A stretch of 64,000 bases of DNA from Methylocystis sp. SC2 (GTDB taxonomy: Bacteria > Pseudomonadota > Alphaproteobacteria > Rhizobiales > Beijerinckiaceae), in contig NC_018485.1 of NCBI RefSeq assembly GCF_000304315.1, forward strand, positions 1,086,501-1,150,500. The letters are read 5' to 3'. The translations under genes were made by a program, and so were the position numbers. Positions 33,269-41,321 of this stretch are shown here, one piece after another. Each line of letters begins with the position of its first letter. Positions within the stretch are counted from its first letter, which is position 1. Below the pieces are notes generated by a model that was given only the letters and a program-made list of their open reading frames with translations, did no database searches and was not told where the DNA came from.

Positions 33269-34690
33269 ATGAGCGAGCGCCTGCTGTTCCTCACCGGCCA
33301 TCTTGCACTGCCGCGGTTGGAGCGCATGGTCGCGAGCTTCGGCGAAGCGGCGCAGGCGTGGCGCATCCACGACATTGGCGTGAAGGTCGCCGCGCTGATG
33401 ACCCAGGAAATCATTCATCGTCGCCTGCCGCGACCCGTGCAAGCGGACCGCGTCATCCTGCCGGGGCGCTGTCGCGCCGATCTCGCCGTGCTGACCGAGG
33501 ATTTCGGCGTCGCGTTCGAACGCGGGCCGGAGGAGATCGCCGATCTTCCCGCCTATCTCGGGCGCGGCGGCGGCCGGCCGGATCTGTCGCGTTACGACAT
33601 GCAGATTTTCGCCGAGATCGTCGACGCGTCAAAGATGAGCGTCGCGGATATTTCGATCAGCGCGCGCGAACTCGCCGCGGGCGGCGCCGACGTCATCGAT
33701 CTCGGCTGCCTGCCGGATACGCCGTTCAACCATCTTGAGGAAACGATCGCGGCGCTCAAGGTCCACGGCCTCAAGGTGAGCGTCGATTCGGCCAATGTCG
33801 CCGAGCTTGAACGCGCGGCGAAGGCCGGCGTCGACCACCTCCTGAGTTTGGACGAAGCAACGCTGTCGATCCTTCCCGACAATTCGCCCGTCATTCCCAT
33901 TCTGACGCCGCGCCCGCACGGCGATCTCGACTCGCTGCAACGCGCCGCGCGTCGCGCGCGCGAACGCGGAATCAGCGCCATTCTCGATCCGATCCTCGAT
34001 CCGATTCATTTCGGTCTTGCCGCCTCGATCGCCCGCTACGTCGAGCTGCGCGCCCGCGAGCCTGAGGCCGAGATCATGATGGGAACGGGCAATCTCACGG
34101 AGCTGACCGACGCCGACTCCGCCGGCGTCACCGCGGCGATGCTCGGCGTATGTTCCGAGCTGGACATCCGGCATCTGCTCACGGTGCAGGTGTCCCCGCA
34201 TACGCGACGGACGCTGCAGGAGCACGACGCCGCGAGGCGGTTGATGTTTGCGGCGCGCGCCGACGGCGCGCTGCCAAAAGGCTATAGCGACGCCCTGCTG
34301 CAGATCCACGACCGCAAACCTTATGCTGCGACGCCGGAAGAGATTGCCGCGCTTGCGCGCGAACTGCGCGATGCTAATTTCCGCATAGATGTGGCGCAGG
34401 ACGGCGTGCACGTCTACGCCAAAGGGTTCCACCATGTCGCGGCCGACGCGATGGCGCTTTTTCCGCATCTTGCCGTCGAACATGACGGCGCCCACGCGTT
34501 TTACCTTGGCGCGGAATTGATGAAAGCCGAGATCGCCTACAAGCTCGGCAAGCGCTATCGTCAGGACGAGCCGCTCGACTTCGGCGTCGCGACGGAGAGC
34601 AATGAAGAGGATTCGACCCGCTTCAAGGAGATGGGTCACACCATGCGCAAAGCGGGCCAGGGACCTGCGAAAGATGCCTCTGATACATGA
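33269..34690 (+). CDS. Dihydropteroate synthase-like protein with DUF6513 N-terminus
   Basis: A 473-residue protein. The first 110 residues (MSERLLFLTGHLALPRLERM, DIGVKVAALMTQEII) match DUF6513, and the centre is a DHPS-like TIM barrel with ISARELAAGGADVIDLGC, VSVDSANVAELERAAKAG and ISAILDPILDPIHFG. This is the TIGR00284-type DHPS-related protein found in methanogens and H4MPT-using bacteria, thought to join the pterin to the ribofuranosyl-aminobenzene part of H4MPT. It starts 13 bases after the flavoprotein and overlaps the DUF447 gene by 17 bases. The exact reaction is not shown for the bacterial enzyme. Confidence 0.87.
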   Translation: MSERLLFLTGHLALPRLERMVASFGEAAQAWRIHDIGVKVAALMTQEIIHRRLPRPVQADRVILPGRCRADLAVLTEDFGVAFERGPEEIADLPAYLGRGGGRPDLSRYDMQIFAEIVDASKMSVADISISARELAAGGADVIDLGCLPDTPFNHLEETIAALKVHGLKVSVDSANVAELERAAKAGVDHLLSLDEATLSILPDNSPVIPILTPRPHGDLDSLQRAARRARERGISAILDPILDPIHFGLAASIARYVELRAREPEAEIMMGTGNLTELTDADSAGVTAAMLGVCSELDIRHLLTVQVSPHTRRTLQEHDAARRLMFAARADGALPKGYSDALLQIHDRKPYAATPEEIAALARELRDANFRIDVAQDGVHVYAKGFHHVAADAMALFPHLAVEHDGAHAFYLGAELMKAEIAYKLGKRYRQDEPLDFGVATESNEEDSTRFKEMGHTMRKAGQGPAKDASDT

Positions 34691-35255
34691 ATGCGTCGTC
34701 ACGACGCTGTCGCCGGAAGGTCGACCGCATATTGCGCCGCTCGGACTGATCGAGGAACACGGCTTCTGGATCGCCGCGCCGTTTCGTCCCTCCTCCACCC
34801 TGTTCAATCTCACGCATAATCCGAAAGCGACGGCGAGCTTCACCGACGACGCGCGGATTTTCGCCGGACTCGTCGCCGGCCAACGCAACTGGCCGCTCAC
34901 CGACATCGAGGGCTGGCCGGCGCCGCGCCTTTCCGCCGCGCTGGCGCACGCCGAACTCATCGTCGCGCGCGTCGAGGAGCACGAATTGCGGCCGCGCTTT
35001 TTCTGCAGGGTGAGGCGGATTGAATCGCATCGCGCCTTTCTCGGCATGAACCGCGCGCGCGCCGCCGTGCTGGAAGCGGCGATTCTCGCGACGCGGCTCG
35101 ACATGCTGCCGCGCGAAAAGATCGAGAGCGAACTCGCCTATCTGCAGATCGCCATCGACAAAACCGCCGGCGACGCCGAGCGCGAAGCCTGGAACATGGT
35201 GATGGAGAAAATTGACGCGTATAAGGAGCGAGCGGAGAAGTGCGCGTCGCGTTAG
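34674..35255 (+). CDS. DUF447-family protein of the C1 cluster
   Basis: A 193-residue protein beginning MPLIHECVVTTLSPEGRPHIAP, with the FMN-binding split-barrel pattern (GLIEEHGFWIAAPFRP, then STLFNLTHNPKATASF). DUF447 proteins are consistently encoded in H4MPT gene clusters of methylotrophs and in methanogens and are presumed flavin-linked. ATG 34674 lies within the end of the preceding gene. A RIME-like repeat follows the stop codon and marks the end of the plus-strand operon. The precise reaction is unknown. Confidence 0.85.
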   Translation: MPLIHECVVTTLSPEGRPHIAPLGLIEEHGFWIAAPFRPSSTLFNLTHNPKATASFTDDARIFAGLVAGQRNWPLTDIEGWPAPRLSAALAHAELIVARVEEHELRPRFFCRVRRIESHRAFLGMNRARAAVLEAAILATRLDMLPREKIESELAYLQIAIDKTAGDAEREAWNMVMEKIDAYKERAEKCASR

Positions 35256-35368
35256 AGCAGGTTCCGAAAAAGTTGACTGACTTTTTCGATGAGAACCTGC
35301 TCCAACGGTTTGATTTTGAGCGTTTCCTTATCGATCACATGATTCCATGTGATCGGGAAGCGCTCTAG
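35253..35368. repeat. RIME-like intergenic element, copy C
   Basis: Nearly identical to copy A at 12054: AGAGCAGGTTCCGAAAAAGT, ACTTTTTCGATGAGAACCTGCTCC, then GATCACATG-ATTC-CATGTGATC and GGGAAGCGCTCTAG. It separates the DUF447 gene from the porin-like gene. Confidence 0.88.
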
Positions 35369-35418
35369 CGAAGCTTGGTTGCGCGATTCGCTAGCATGCC
35401 CCGTGAAAGAAGCGTGCG

Positions 35419-36837
35419 ATGAACCCAAACGTCTGCGCGATGGCGGCGATCATTCTCCTTTCAACGTCGCAGGCGATTTGTGGCGACGCGTCGCCGACGA
35501 AGTCATCGGCGTCTACGCCAAGCTGGCTCGACAGCCTTACGATCGACGGATATTTGTCGGGAGGCGTCGCCATCAACTTCGCTCTCCCATACAATAAAAT
35601 CAATTTCGGGCATCTTGATACGGATCGCGCCAACTGGCCCCAGTTCAATCAAGCGATTCTGAACGTCGAGCGGCCGCCAGACAAGAAGGCGGCCAACCTC
35701 GACTTTGGGTTAGCCTTCATCGGAATGCTCGGCACGGACGCTCGTTACACTCAGTTCCTTGGCCAAACCGAATATCTCATTCACGATCGCACGCAGCTTT
35801 CGATCGTCAAGGCGAATCTTCAGGCCCATCTGCCGATCCTGACGAAGGGCGGCGTTGACGTCACTGTCGGCCAATTCACAAGCTACAACGGTTTCGAAAT
35901 GCTCACGTCGAAGGACAATATTTTCTATACGCGCTCTCTTAGTTCGAATGCCGGCCCCTTCGTCGACACCGGCGTCATGTCGATCATCCATGCAGCGGAC
36001 TGGCTCGATCTTTACGCAGGCATTGTCACCGGCGTCGACACATCGATCGGCTGGCCGGGCGACAACAACAATTCGCCTTCCATTCACGCCGGCTTTGGCC
36101 TGAACCTCTTAGACGGCGATCTGACGATCCTCGCGATTACGCATTCGGGACCAGAAAATCCGAATGTGAAAGACCCTTTGTTGGTGGGTTGGCCGGATGG
36201 CGTCATCGGCGGCGTTCCTGCGGCTTGCGCCTGCAATCCCAACAACGCCTGGCGTCTGTTCAATAATTTGACGGCGACATGGAATGTCACGGAAAATCTG
36301 AGCCTCACGTCGGACATCAGCTATTTTCGAGAGAGCGGCTGGTACCCGGTATCAATTTTCGGATCCTCGTTCGACGCGCTTAACGCCCTTCCGAACGGCT
36401 GGGGCTTCAATCTCTCTCTCGTCCCGCAACATCCTCGCGGCGCCACCGCATATGGGATCGCCCAATATGCGACGTATAAGATCGACGACTCGATCAAACT
36501 CGGCGCGCGCGTCGAATTTTGGCGCGACGCCAAGAATTTCTTCGCCGCCGCCTATCCGGGCTACTTCGACAGCGTCAACGCCGAACACGGCTTTCCGGCT
36601 CCATCAGTGATTGTGCAGCCGCAGGGACAAGGGACAAGCTATCTTGCGATCACCGCCGGCGTCACCTTTTCGCAAAAGCTGACGGGGCTTCCATATTTGT
36701 CGGGATTGATCCTGAGACCCGAATTTCGATGGGAGGCCGCGGTCAATGATACAGCGCCTTTCTTCGGGCCGAACGGTCCAAAGCGCACGCAGGGCCTTTT
36801 CTCGATGGATGTGATCGCGCCATTCACGATCCAATGA
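35419..36837 (+). CDS. Outer membrane beta-barrel porin (BBP2-like)
   Basis: A 472-residue protein with a short signal peptide (MNPNVCAMAAIILLSTSQAICG) and many alternating aromatic beta strands (IDGYLSGGVAINFALPYN, GFGLNLLDGDLTILAITHS, SLTSDISYFRESGWYPV), ending with FSMDVIAPFTIQ, a typical aromatic-type barrel C-terminus. It matches the OmpL-like beta-barrel porin-2 group. A cysteine pair occurs in AACACNPNN. It sits between the two halves of the C1 cofactor cluster but has no obvious link to it; it may help small-molecule uptake. It is convergent with mfnF, only 10 bases away. Confidence 0.82.
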   Translation: MNPNVCAMAAIILLSTSQAICGDASPTKSSASTPSWLDSLTIDGYLSGGVAINFALPYNKINFGHLDTDRANWPQFNQAILNVERPPDKKAANLDFGLAFIGMLGTDARYTQFLGQTEYLIHDRTQLSIVKANLQAHLPILTKGGVDVTVGQFTSYNGFEMLTSKDNIFYTRSLSSNAGPFVDTGVMSIIHAADWLDLYAGIVTGVDTSIGWPGDNNNSPSIHAGFGLNLLDGDLTILAITHSGPENPNVKDPLLVGWPDGVIGGVPAACACNPNNAWRLFNNLTATWNVTENLSLTSDISYFRESGWYPVSIFGSSFDALNALPNGWGFNLSLVPQHPRGATAYGIAQYATYKIDDSIKLGARVEFWRDAKNFFAAAYPGYFDSVNAEHGFPAPSVIVQPQGQGTSYLAITAGVTFSQKLTGLPYLSGLILRPEFRWEAAVNDTAPFFGPNGPKRTQGLFSMDVIAPFTIQ

Positions 36838-36847
36838 TCATTGTGCG

Positions 36848-37882
36848 CTACCGGACCTCCAGCAGCGCGAGCGCCGAAGCCGGCGCGCAATTCGCCGCCC
36901 TTGCGGCCAAATCCGGCGGCGCCGCGATCAGATCGGCGAAATCCACAAATGTTCGGCCTTGCGCATGCGCCAGACGCGCAGCGAGTTTGCGGCCGACGCC
37001 GGCGCCGACGATCGGCGCATCACACGCAATCGCCTCACGCGATTCGAGCAGCGCGATCTGATCTTCGATGGCGCGCAATTGCGCGCGCGCAAGATACTGC
37101 GCGAAGGCGCGCCATTGCGCATCGCGCAATTCGGCGGCGTCGCGCCCGGCCATGCGCGCCAGCCGCGCGCGCGACGCCGCAACGGTCTTCGGGCGTCCGT
37201 CCGCCGTCGGCGAAAGATCGGCGTCGGTTTCGCCTTCGGGGAGATCGCCGAGCACGCGCCGCACGTCGGCCATTGACGCAAAGGCTTCGTTGACGAGCGG
37301 CGTCCAGCGTCCGGCGATCGGCGCGCGCGCGGCGTAGGCCTGAGGCGCGCCGCGTGAAAATCCGGCATAGGCGAGTTCGCCATCAGCGAGGCGCGCGGCG
37401 TCGCTCGCCCCGCGCGCCGCGACGCGCCCGGCGCAAATCGGCGCAAGGTCCGTCGTCGTCGATCCAATGTCGATGAACAGCGCCTCGGCGCAATGGCGCG
37501 CGACGAGTTCGGCCGAAGCGCGCCAATTGGCCGAAGCGACGGCGTCGACGTGCGCGCCGACCTCGTCGCGGCGGATGAAGCCGCGTTCGCCGGCATAAAA
37601 AAGAATGTCGCGAACGCCGATCTCGCGGGCTGCGATGGCGGCCACCGTAACGACGCCGCGCGATCTGCTTTCGAAGGCGTCGGAGAGCTCCGCCGTCATC
37701 GTGACGTGATGACGCTCGGCCTCGCCGAGCGCCGCGCGCACGGCGCGTAGCGCCTGCTCCAGGCTGGCGACGCTTTCGTGGGGGGCGCAGGCGATCTGCA
37801 CGACCGCCGTGAGGCGCCCGTCATCCGCGCGCGCCGCCTTGATATGGGCGCCGCCGATATCCCAGCCGATGACCGCCGCCAT
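36848..37882 (-). CDS. mfnF: MfnF-like hydantoinase/oxoprolinase-family protein (H4MPT-linked C1 protein)
   Basis: A 344-residue protein of the HyuA-like actin-fold group: VIGWDIGGAHIKAA at the N-terminus, FIDIGSTTTDLAPI in the middle, and PIVGAGVGRKLAARLA near the end. This is the TIGR03123-type protein (one-carbon, H4MPT-linked) found in methylotroph C1 clusters and homologous to archaeal MfnF, which condenses the two halves of the methanofuran core. It lies 66 bases after fae on the same strand, but a strong intrinsic terminator stands between them, so its level is probably kept well below that of fae. Confidence 0.86.
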   Translation of the reverse strand: MAAVIGWDIGGAHIKAARADDGRLTAVVQIACAPHESVASLEQALRAVRAALGEAERHHVTMTAELSDAFESRSRGVVTVAAIAAREIGVRDILFYAGERGFIRRDEVGAHVDAVASANWRASAELVARHCAEALFIDIGSTTTDLAPICAGRVAARGASDAARLADGELAYAGFSRGAPQAYAARAPIAGRWTPLVNEAFASMADVRRVLGDLPEGETDADLSPTADGRPKTVAASRARLARMAGRDAAELRDAQWRAFAQYLARAQLRAIEDQIALLESREAIACDAPIVGAGVGRKLAARLAHAQGRTFVDFADLIAAPPDLAARAANCAPASALALLEVR

Positions 37883-37893
37883 CCGCCTCTCCC

Positions 37894-37924
37894 AAAAGAA
37901 AAAGGGGAGCCGCGCGGCTCCCCC
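37894..37924 (-). terminator. Intrinsic terminator after fae
   Basis: On the minus strand a perfect 8-bp stem with a GCGC loop (GGGGAGCC-GCGC-GGCTCCCC) is followed at once by TTTTTCTTTT. It lies between the fae stop and the mfnF start and is the best rho-independent terminator in the window. Confidence 0.85.
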
Positions 37925-37948
37925 TCAATTTCGAAGATGCTGCGCGGT

Positions 37949-38458
37949 TCAGTTCGGCGCGAAGGGATGCTTGGCTTCGTTGCGCTTGGCGACGACTTCC
38001 GAAGCCTTCGGCTCGCCCTTGACGGCGCGGGCGATCGCTTCCTTCGTTGCGGTGTAATTATAGTCCTGGATCTTCTTGTCGTCCGAAGCGTCCCAGTGAA
38101 TGAACACGCCGACCGAAATGAAGATGTCGTCGGCTTCGTCGACCGGGATCACGCCCTCGGCGACCGAATCCGCGACGGCCTTGGCGACGCCATGCTGCGC
38201 CGGGCCGAACATCTGCACGGCCTGCTTGGCGCCCTTGATCGTCACCTTGTTGAACAGGATCGTGTTGGGCTTGCAGAGCAGGTTCGGCGCGACGACTGCG
38301 AGCAGCGTCGTGAAGCCGTCCTTGTTGTTGACGAGCGCATTGGCGAAGGCGAGTTCGGCCGCCGAGCCGCGCGGACCCATGATCAGATCGATATGCGCAA
38401 CTTCATTGCCGTCGCCGACCAGCGACTCGCCGACCAGCATCTTGTTGATTAAAGCCAT
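37949..38458 (-). CDS. fae: Formaldehyde-activating enzyme
   Basis: A 169-residue Fae that condenses formaldehyde with H4MPT to methylene-H4MPT, the entry of the main formaldehyde oxidation route and a detoxification step in methylotrophs. The sequence is near-canonical: [20 protein letters not shown] with the catalytic histidine (residue 22), then [16 protein letters not shown] and [21 protein letters not shown] 38458 is preceded by GGGAGAAA. It lies downstream of mtdB (152-base gap) and upstream of a strong terminator. Fae is usually very highly expressed; its codon use here is biased to C-ending codons. Cytoplasmic. Confidence 0.97.
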   Translation of the reverse strand: MALINKMLVGESLVGDGNEVAHIDLIMGPRGSAAELAFANALVNNKDGFTTLLAVVAPNLLCKPNTILFNKVTIKGAKQAVQMFGPAQHGVAKAVADSVAEGVIPVDEADDIFISVGVFIHWDASDDKKIQDYNYTATKEAIARAVKGEPKASEVVAKRNEAKHPFAPN

Positions 38459-38610
38459 GTTTTTCTCCCAGAATTCTGGCGCCGGATTCACGAGCGCCCT
38501 ATGCAAGCCGCACGCGGGGGCGCGGCGATGAGAGCCCACGCACGCGGCGCGGACTCAACCATTTTTGCGCGGCCTTGCCAAGGCGCGAGACCAGGCAAGC
38601 GCGCGAGACG

Positions 38611-39501
38611 TCACACGAGTTCGCGGGCCAACGCGAAAGCGTGACGGAAGTCAAGGCAGAGCGGCTCGTCGGACGTCGCCATCTTCTTGAAGAGACCAGA
38701 TTCCGTGCCGTATTTGACGTTGCCGATCGCCAGCGCGCCGATGCCCAGGGCGCCGTGAGGCGAGACCACGACGCCATTGTCGTGCAGGCCGCACCCTTCG
38801 ACGCCGAGAGGCGGCACGGCGTTGACGTCGGCGGCGATCAAGAGATCCTCGGCGGCGGCGAGATCGTCTTTCGACAGCACCTGGACGCCGGCGCGCGCCG
38901 CGCACAACGCGATTTCATGCTGGCGCAGCAGGTCCCGCACTTGCTCTGGAGTGGAGCCGTCGGCAGGCGCCACCTTGATGTTAAAGCGCTTGCACATTTC
39001 GTCGGCGAGCTTGGCGACACGCTCGAGGCCGCTATAGCCGACAACGGTGACCTCTGCGCCTTCAAGCGCCGAGATGACGGCGGCGGAATAGCCAACGACG
39101 CCCGTCGCCCCGTAGATGACGACCTTCGAGCCCTTGAGCTCGCGCTGTTTCTTCTCCCGCAGAATCTTTTCGACGCAGGCGACCATGGCGCCGGCGGTGG
39201 TGAAGGAGCCGTAGGGATCGGCGAAGAGCGACACTTCGAAGGGCTTGAGTAGCGCTTTCTTTGCCTTGTCCATCATGTCGAGCGCGAGCACCGCGTCGCG
39301 GCCGGCGAAGAAGATGCCGGTGCGCAGCGCCGCCGAAGGCGCGCGCGAAAACATCGCGTCCTGCACGAGCGCGGTGACTTCGTCGAGCGTGACATTGGTG
39401 TAGGGAATCGCCGCGTCATAGCCGGCGTCGAGCGCCATGTTCACGTCGAAGGGGCTCATGTGCTTCAACGTGCTGAGCATGTGCAGAATCGCTTTGGCCA
39501 T
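38611..39501 (-). CDS. mtdB: NAD(P)-dependent methylene-H4MPT dehydrogenase
   Basis: A 296-residue MtdB/MtdA-family dehydrogenase that oxidises the methylene-H4MPT made by Fae. It starts AKAILHMLSTLKHMSPFDVN, a hallmark of the family, and has a Rossmann nucleotide site VVIYGATGVVGYSAAV at about residue 130, followed by VTVVGYSG. MtdB rather than MtdA is preferred because of its place directly upstream of fae, as in Methylobacterium-type clusters; the two are related and the assignment is by context. ATG 39501 follows GGGGAGA. The fae gene lies 152 bases downstream. Confidence 0.9.
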   Translation of the reverse strand: MAKAILHMLSTLKHMSPFDVNMALDAGYDAAIPYTNVTLDEVTALVQDAMFSRAPSAALRTGIFFAGRDAVLALDMMDKAKKALLKPFEVSLFADPYGSFTTAGAMVACVEKILREKKQRELKGSKVVIYGATGVVGYSAAVISALEGAEVTVVGYSGLERVAKLADEMCKRFNIKVAPADGSTPEQVRDLLRQHEIALCAARAGVQVLSKDDLAAAEDLLIAADVNAVPPLGVEGCGLHDNGVVVSPHGALGIGALAIGNVKYGTESGLFKKMATSDEPLCLDFRHAFALARELV

Positions 39502-39885
39502 TGAATCTCCCCAACCTTTCCTCGATTTTCGCGTCTTACGCGGCCATGGGCGACGCGCGGCGGGAGACAGTCTCCAGCCCCTCGATCTCTCAAAGATTCC
39601 CGGCAAAAGGAACGGCGCGCGGGCGCGCGCCTCGGCCTCGCCCGGAGCGATGGGAGGCTTAGAACCCAGAACGAAGCCGATGTCTAGAGGCGTGTGCGCC
39701 GCAGCGTGCGGCCGCATGACGGCGGCTGTTGGTTGACGCCGGCCGCGCTTTGCCTCTATAAGCCCCGCAAACGAGGCTCGGCGCATCGGCGTCGCGCCTC
39801 GCTGTCTTTTTCACCCTCTGCTGGCCGACCGCGAGCGACTGACGCCGCGGTCGACGCATGGAAGAATAGAGCGAAAGGAACCATT
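39502..39885. other. Divergent promoter region between mtdB and rpmB
   Basis: A 384-base gap between the divergent mtdB and rpmB genes. The right part holds the rpmB promoter described separately. The left part, next to mtdB, must drive the mtdB-fae unit but shows no clear sigma-70 hexamers. No gene was found in it. Confidence 0.55.
39733..39762 (+). promoter_or_regulatory. Sigma-70-type promoter of rpmB
   Basis: TTGACG at 39733-39738 and TATAAG at 39757-39762, spaced by 18 bases, about 120 bases upstream of the rpmB start codon. This is the clearest consensus-like promoter in the window and fits a ribosomal protein gene. Confidence 0.6.
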
Positions 39886-40179
39886 ATGTCCCGCCGTTGC
39901 GAGCTGACCGGAAAGGGCGTGCAGTCCGGCAATCTCGTCAGCCATTCCAATCGGAAGACGAAGACCCGCTTTCTGCCCAATCTCGTCAATGTGACGCTCG
40001 CCTCGGAGGCGCTGGCGCGTTCGGTGCGGCTGCGCATCTCCGCGGCGGCGCTGCGCTCGGTCGAGCATCGCGGCGGGCTGGACGCCTTCCTCGTGAAGGC
40101 GAAGAGCGAAGAGCTCTCGCAGAACGCCCGCGACTTAAAGCGCGAAATCGAGAAGAAGCAGGCCGCCGCGAGCGCTTAA
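39886..40179 (+). CDS. rpmB: 50S ribosomal protein L28
   Basis: A 97-residue L28 of the long alphaproteobacterial type: [16 protein letters not shown], then [15 protein letters not shown] and a Lys/Glu-rich C-terminal tail. It binds 23S rRNA in the large subunit. ATG 39886 is chosen because GAAAGGAA precedes it and the protein begins there in all relatives. A terminator hairpin with a T run follows. Confidence 0.96.
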   Translation: MSRRCELTGKGVQSGNLVSHSNRKTKTRFLPNLVNVTLASEALARSVRLRISAAALRSVEHRGGLDAFLVKAKSEELSQNARDLKREIEKKQAAASA

Positions 40180-40214
40180 TCAGGCCCATTGGCTGAGATC
40201 ATTCTCGTTCGGCA

Positions 40215-40252
40215 TGCCCCGTCGCTGTCAAGGCAACGGGGCTTTTGTCTTT
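40215..40252. terminator. Intrinsic terminator after rpmB
   Basis: GCCCCGT and ACGGGGC pair around a 14-base loop, followed by TTTTGTCTTTT on the plus strand. It ends rpmB transcription and lies exactly at the 3' end of the convergent permease-prefix gene, so it may serve both. Confidence 0.75.
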
Positions 40253-40563
40253 TATGCGCCGCCGAGTTTGCCACGAACATAATCAGCGACAATGCCGATG
40301 ACGCCGATACGCTTAATCGCCGCCCATAACTGCGGGAAAATCGTGTGCACCGCTGCCGCCCAATAGCGCCACTTCGCGCGACGCAGCGATATGCCGCTGA
40401 CAATGTCGTTCCGGAAGTCTTCATCGAGGCATTGAAGAAGGCTGGCGCGATAGCGCTTCTTGGCGAAGAGACCAACGAGGAACTCCGCAAATAGTGGAGG
40501 CTCCCTCATGCTCTGAGGTTCAAACTTAAATTTTAGTCTACGCAAATTCTCTCGATAAACCAA
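40252..40563 (-). CDS. Stand-alone permease-prefix-domain protein
   Basis: A 103-residue protein whose core (REPPLFAEFLVGLFAKKRYR, then LLQCLDEDFRND and AKWRYWAAAVHTI) matches the permease prefix domain 2 region found at the N-terminus of some FtsX-type ABC permeases that are co-encoded with PadR regulators. Here it is a separate small protein ending with one amphipathic helix and a basic tail. No ABC permease or ATPase follows, since transcription runs into the rpmB terminator. The start at 40563 is supported by AAGGA upstream and overlaps the preceding gene by 31 bases. Confidence 0.65.
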   Translation of the reverse strand: MVYRENLRRLKFKFEPQSMREPPLFAEFLVGLFAKKRYRASLLQCLDEDFRNDIVSGISLRRAKWRYWAAAVHTIFPQLWAAIKRIGVIGIVADYVRGKLGGA

Positions 40564-40766
40564 ATCCTTAATAAGAGCTGAAAAAACTGAAATACGATAG
40601 CTACAGCGATAGATACGCCGTACGTAAAATTAGCGCTAAGCTCGATATATACGCAAGCTTTGAAACATAGCCCAAACACGATCAACGCTAATGCATTTTC
40701 GCCACCTTGTAGCACGCCTCCTTTCAGTCCTCGGACAAGCGCTTGCGAGTTGCTCCGAGCCTTCAT
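40533..40766 (-). CDS. Small two-helix membrane protein of the PadR operon
   Basis: A 77-residue protein with two hydrophobic helices (ALALIVFGLCFKACVYIEL and TYGVSIAVAIVFQFFQLLL). Its ATG overlaps the PadR stop codon (ATGA), a strong sign of translational coupling. It overlaps the next gene as well. The composition is more AT-rich than most of the window. No family recognised; by place it should be controlled by the adjacent PadR regulator. Confidence 0.62.
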   Translation of the reverse strand: MKARSNSQALVRGLKGGVLQGGENALALIVFGLCFKACVYIELSANFTYGVSIAVAIVFQFFQLLLRIWFIERICVD

Positions 40767-41095
40767 GCCGAAGCCCCTTCAATTTCAAGTCCATCGCGCA
40801 TCGCGTCCAGCGCTCGCAGTGACGCTTGCAACGCCAACTGCCCCGGCCCGGTGATAGCGAAATACTGCTTCTTCCGTCCGCCGCGCGCGGCCGTCGCCTC
40901 ACCTTCTCGCGAAGAAATCAACCCGCGGTCTTCAAGACGCTCCAGCACGGCGTATATGGAGCCGAAGGAATATTCGCGATCCGTCCGCTTCTTGATTTCA
41001 TCGCGGATCGAAACGCCATAGGCGTTGGGATGCTGAATCATGATGGCAAGCAGCGTTTGCTGCTCGGCGGTCGTCAACTCAGGGATTTTGGACAA
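40763..41095 (-). CDS. PadR-family transcriptional regulator
   Basis: A 110-residue winged-helix repressor. The N-terminal domain shows LTTAEQQTLLAIMIQHPNAYGV and SFGSIYAVLERLEDRGLI, the recognition helix and wing of PadR proteins, followed by GGRKKQYFAITGPG. It is the first gene of an operon with a two-helix membrane protein and a permease-prefix protein; PadR proteins commonly autorepress such units and respond to small molecules or membrane stress. The ligand is unknown. Confidence 0.9.
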   Translation of the reverse strand: MSKIPELTTAEQQTLLAIMIQHPNAYGVSIRDEIKKRTDREYSFGSIYAVLERLEDRGLISSREGEATAARGGRKKQYFAITGPGQLALQASLRALDAMRDGLEIEGASA

Positions 41096-41154
41096 GAAAC
41101 GCTCCGCGATTCGATTTCTTCGTGATCTTGGAAGAAATCGAACGCGGGGTCAAG

Positions 41155-41219
41155 CTCTCCTCACCCTCATGCTGAGGAGGCTCCGAAGGAGCCGTCTCGA
41201 AGCACGAGGGTGAGGAGAG
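41155..41219. repeat. REP-like palindrome 1
   Basis: A long inverted repeat: CTCTCCTCACCCTC at the left and GAGGGTGAGGAGAG at the right, with internal GAGGAGGCTCC and GGAGCCGTCTCGAAG. It lies between PadR and thrS, next to a second, oppositely oriented copy at 41236. Elements ending TCTCGAAGxAxGAGG are widespread in Rhizobiales genomes. Confidence 0.8.
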
Positions 41220-41235
41220 GCGCATTATGTTTATC

Positions 41236-41292
41236 GAGTTTCCTCGTCCTTCGAGACGCGCGCGTTGCGCGCTCCTCAGGATGAGGAAACTC
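41236..41292. repeat. REP-like palindrome 2 (opposite orientation)
   Basis: GAGTTTCCTCGTCCTTCGAG at the left pairs with CTCAGGATGAGGAAACTC at the right around a GCGCGCGTTGCGCGC core. It is the same element as at 41155 in reverse orientation, making a back-to-back REP pair, the usual layout of mobile REP doublets. Confidence 0.8.
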
Positions 41293-41321
41293 TTGGCCGC
41301 CCTATCCCCTATATCCGGCCC

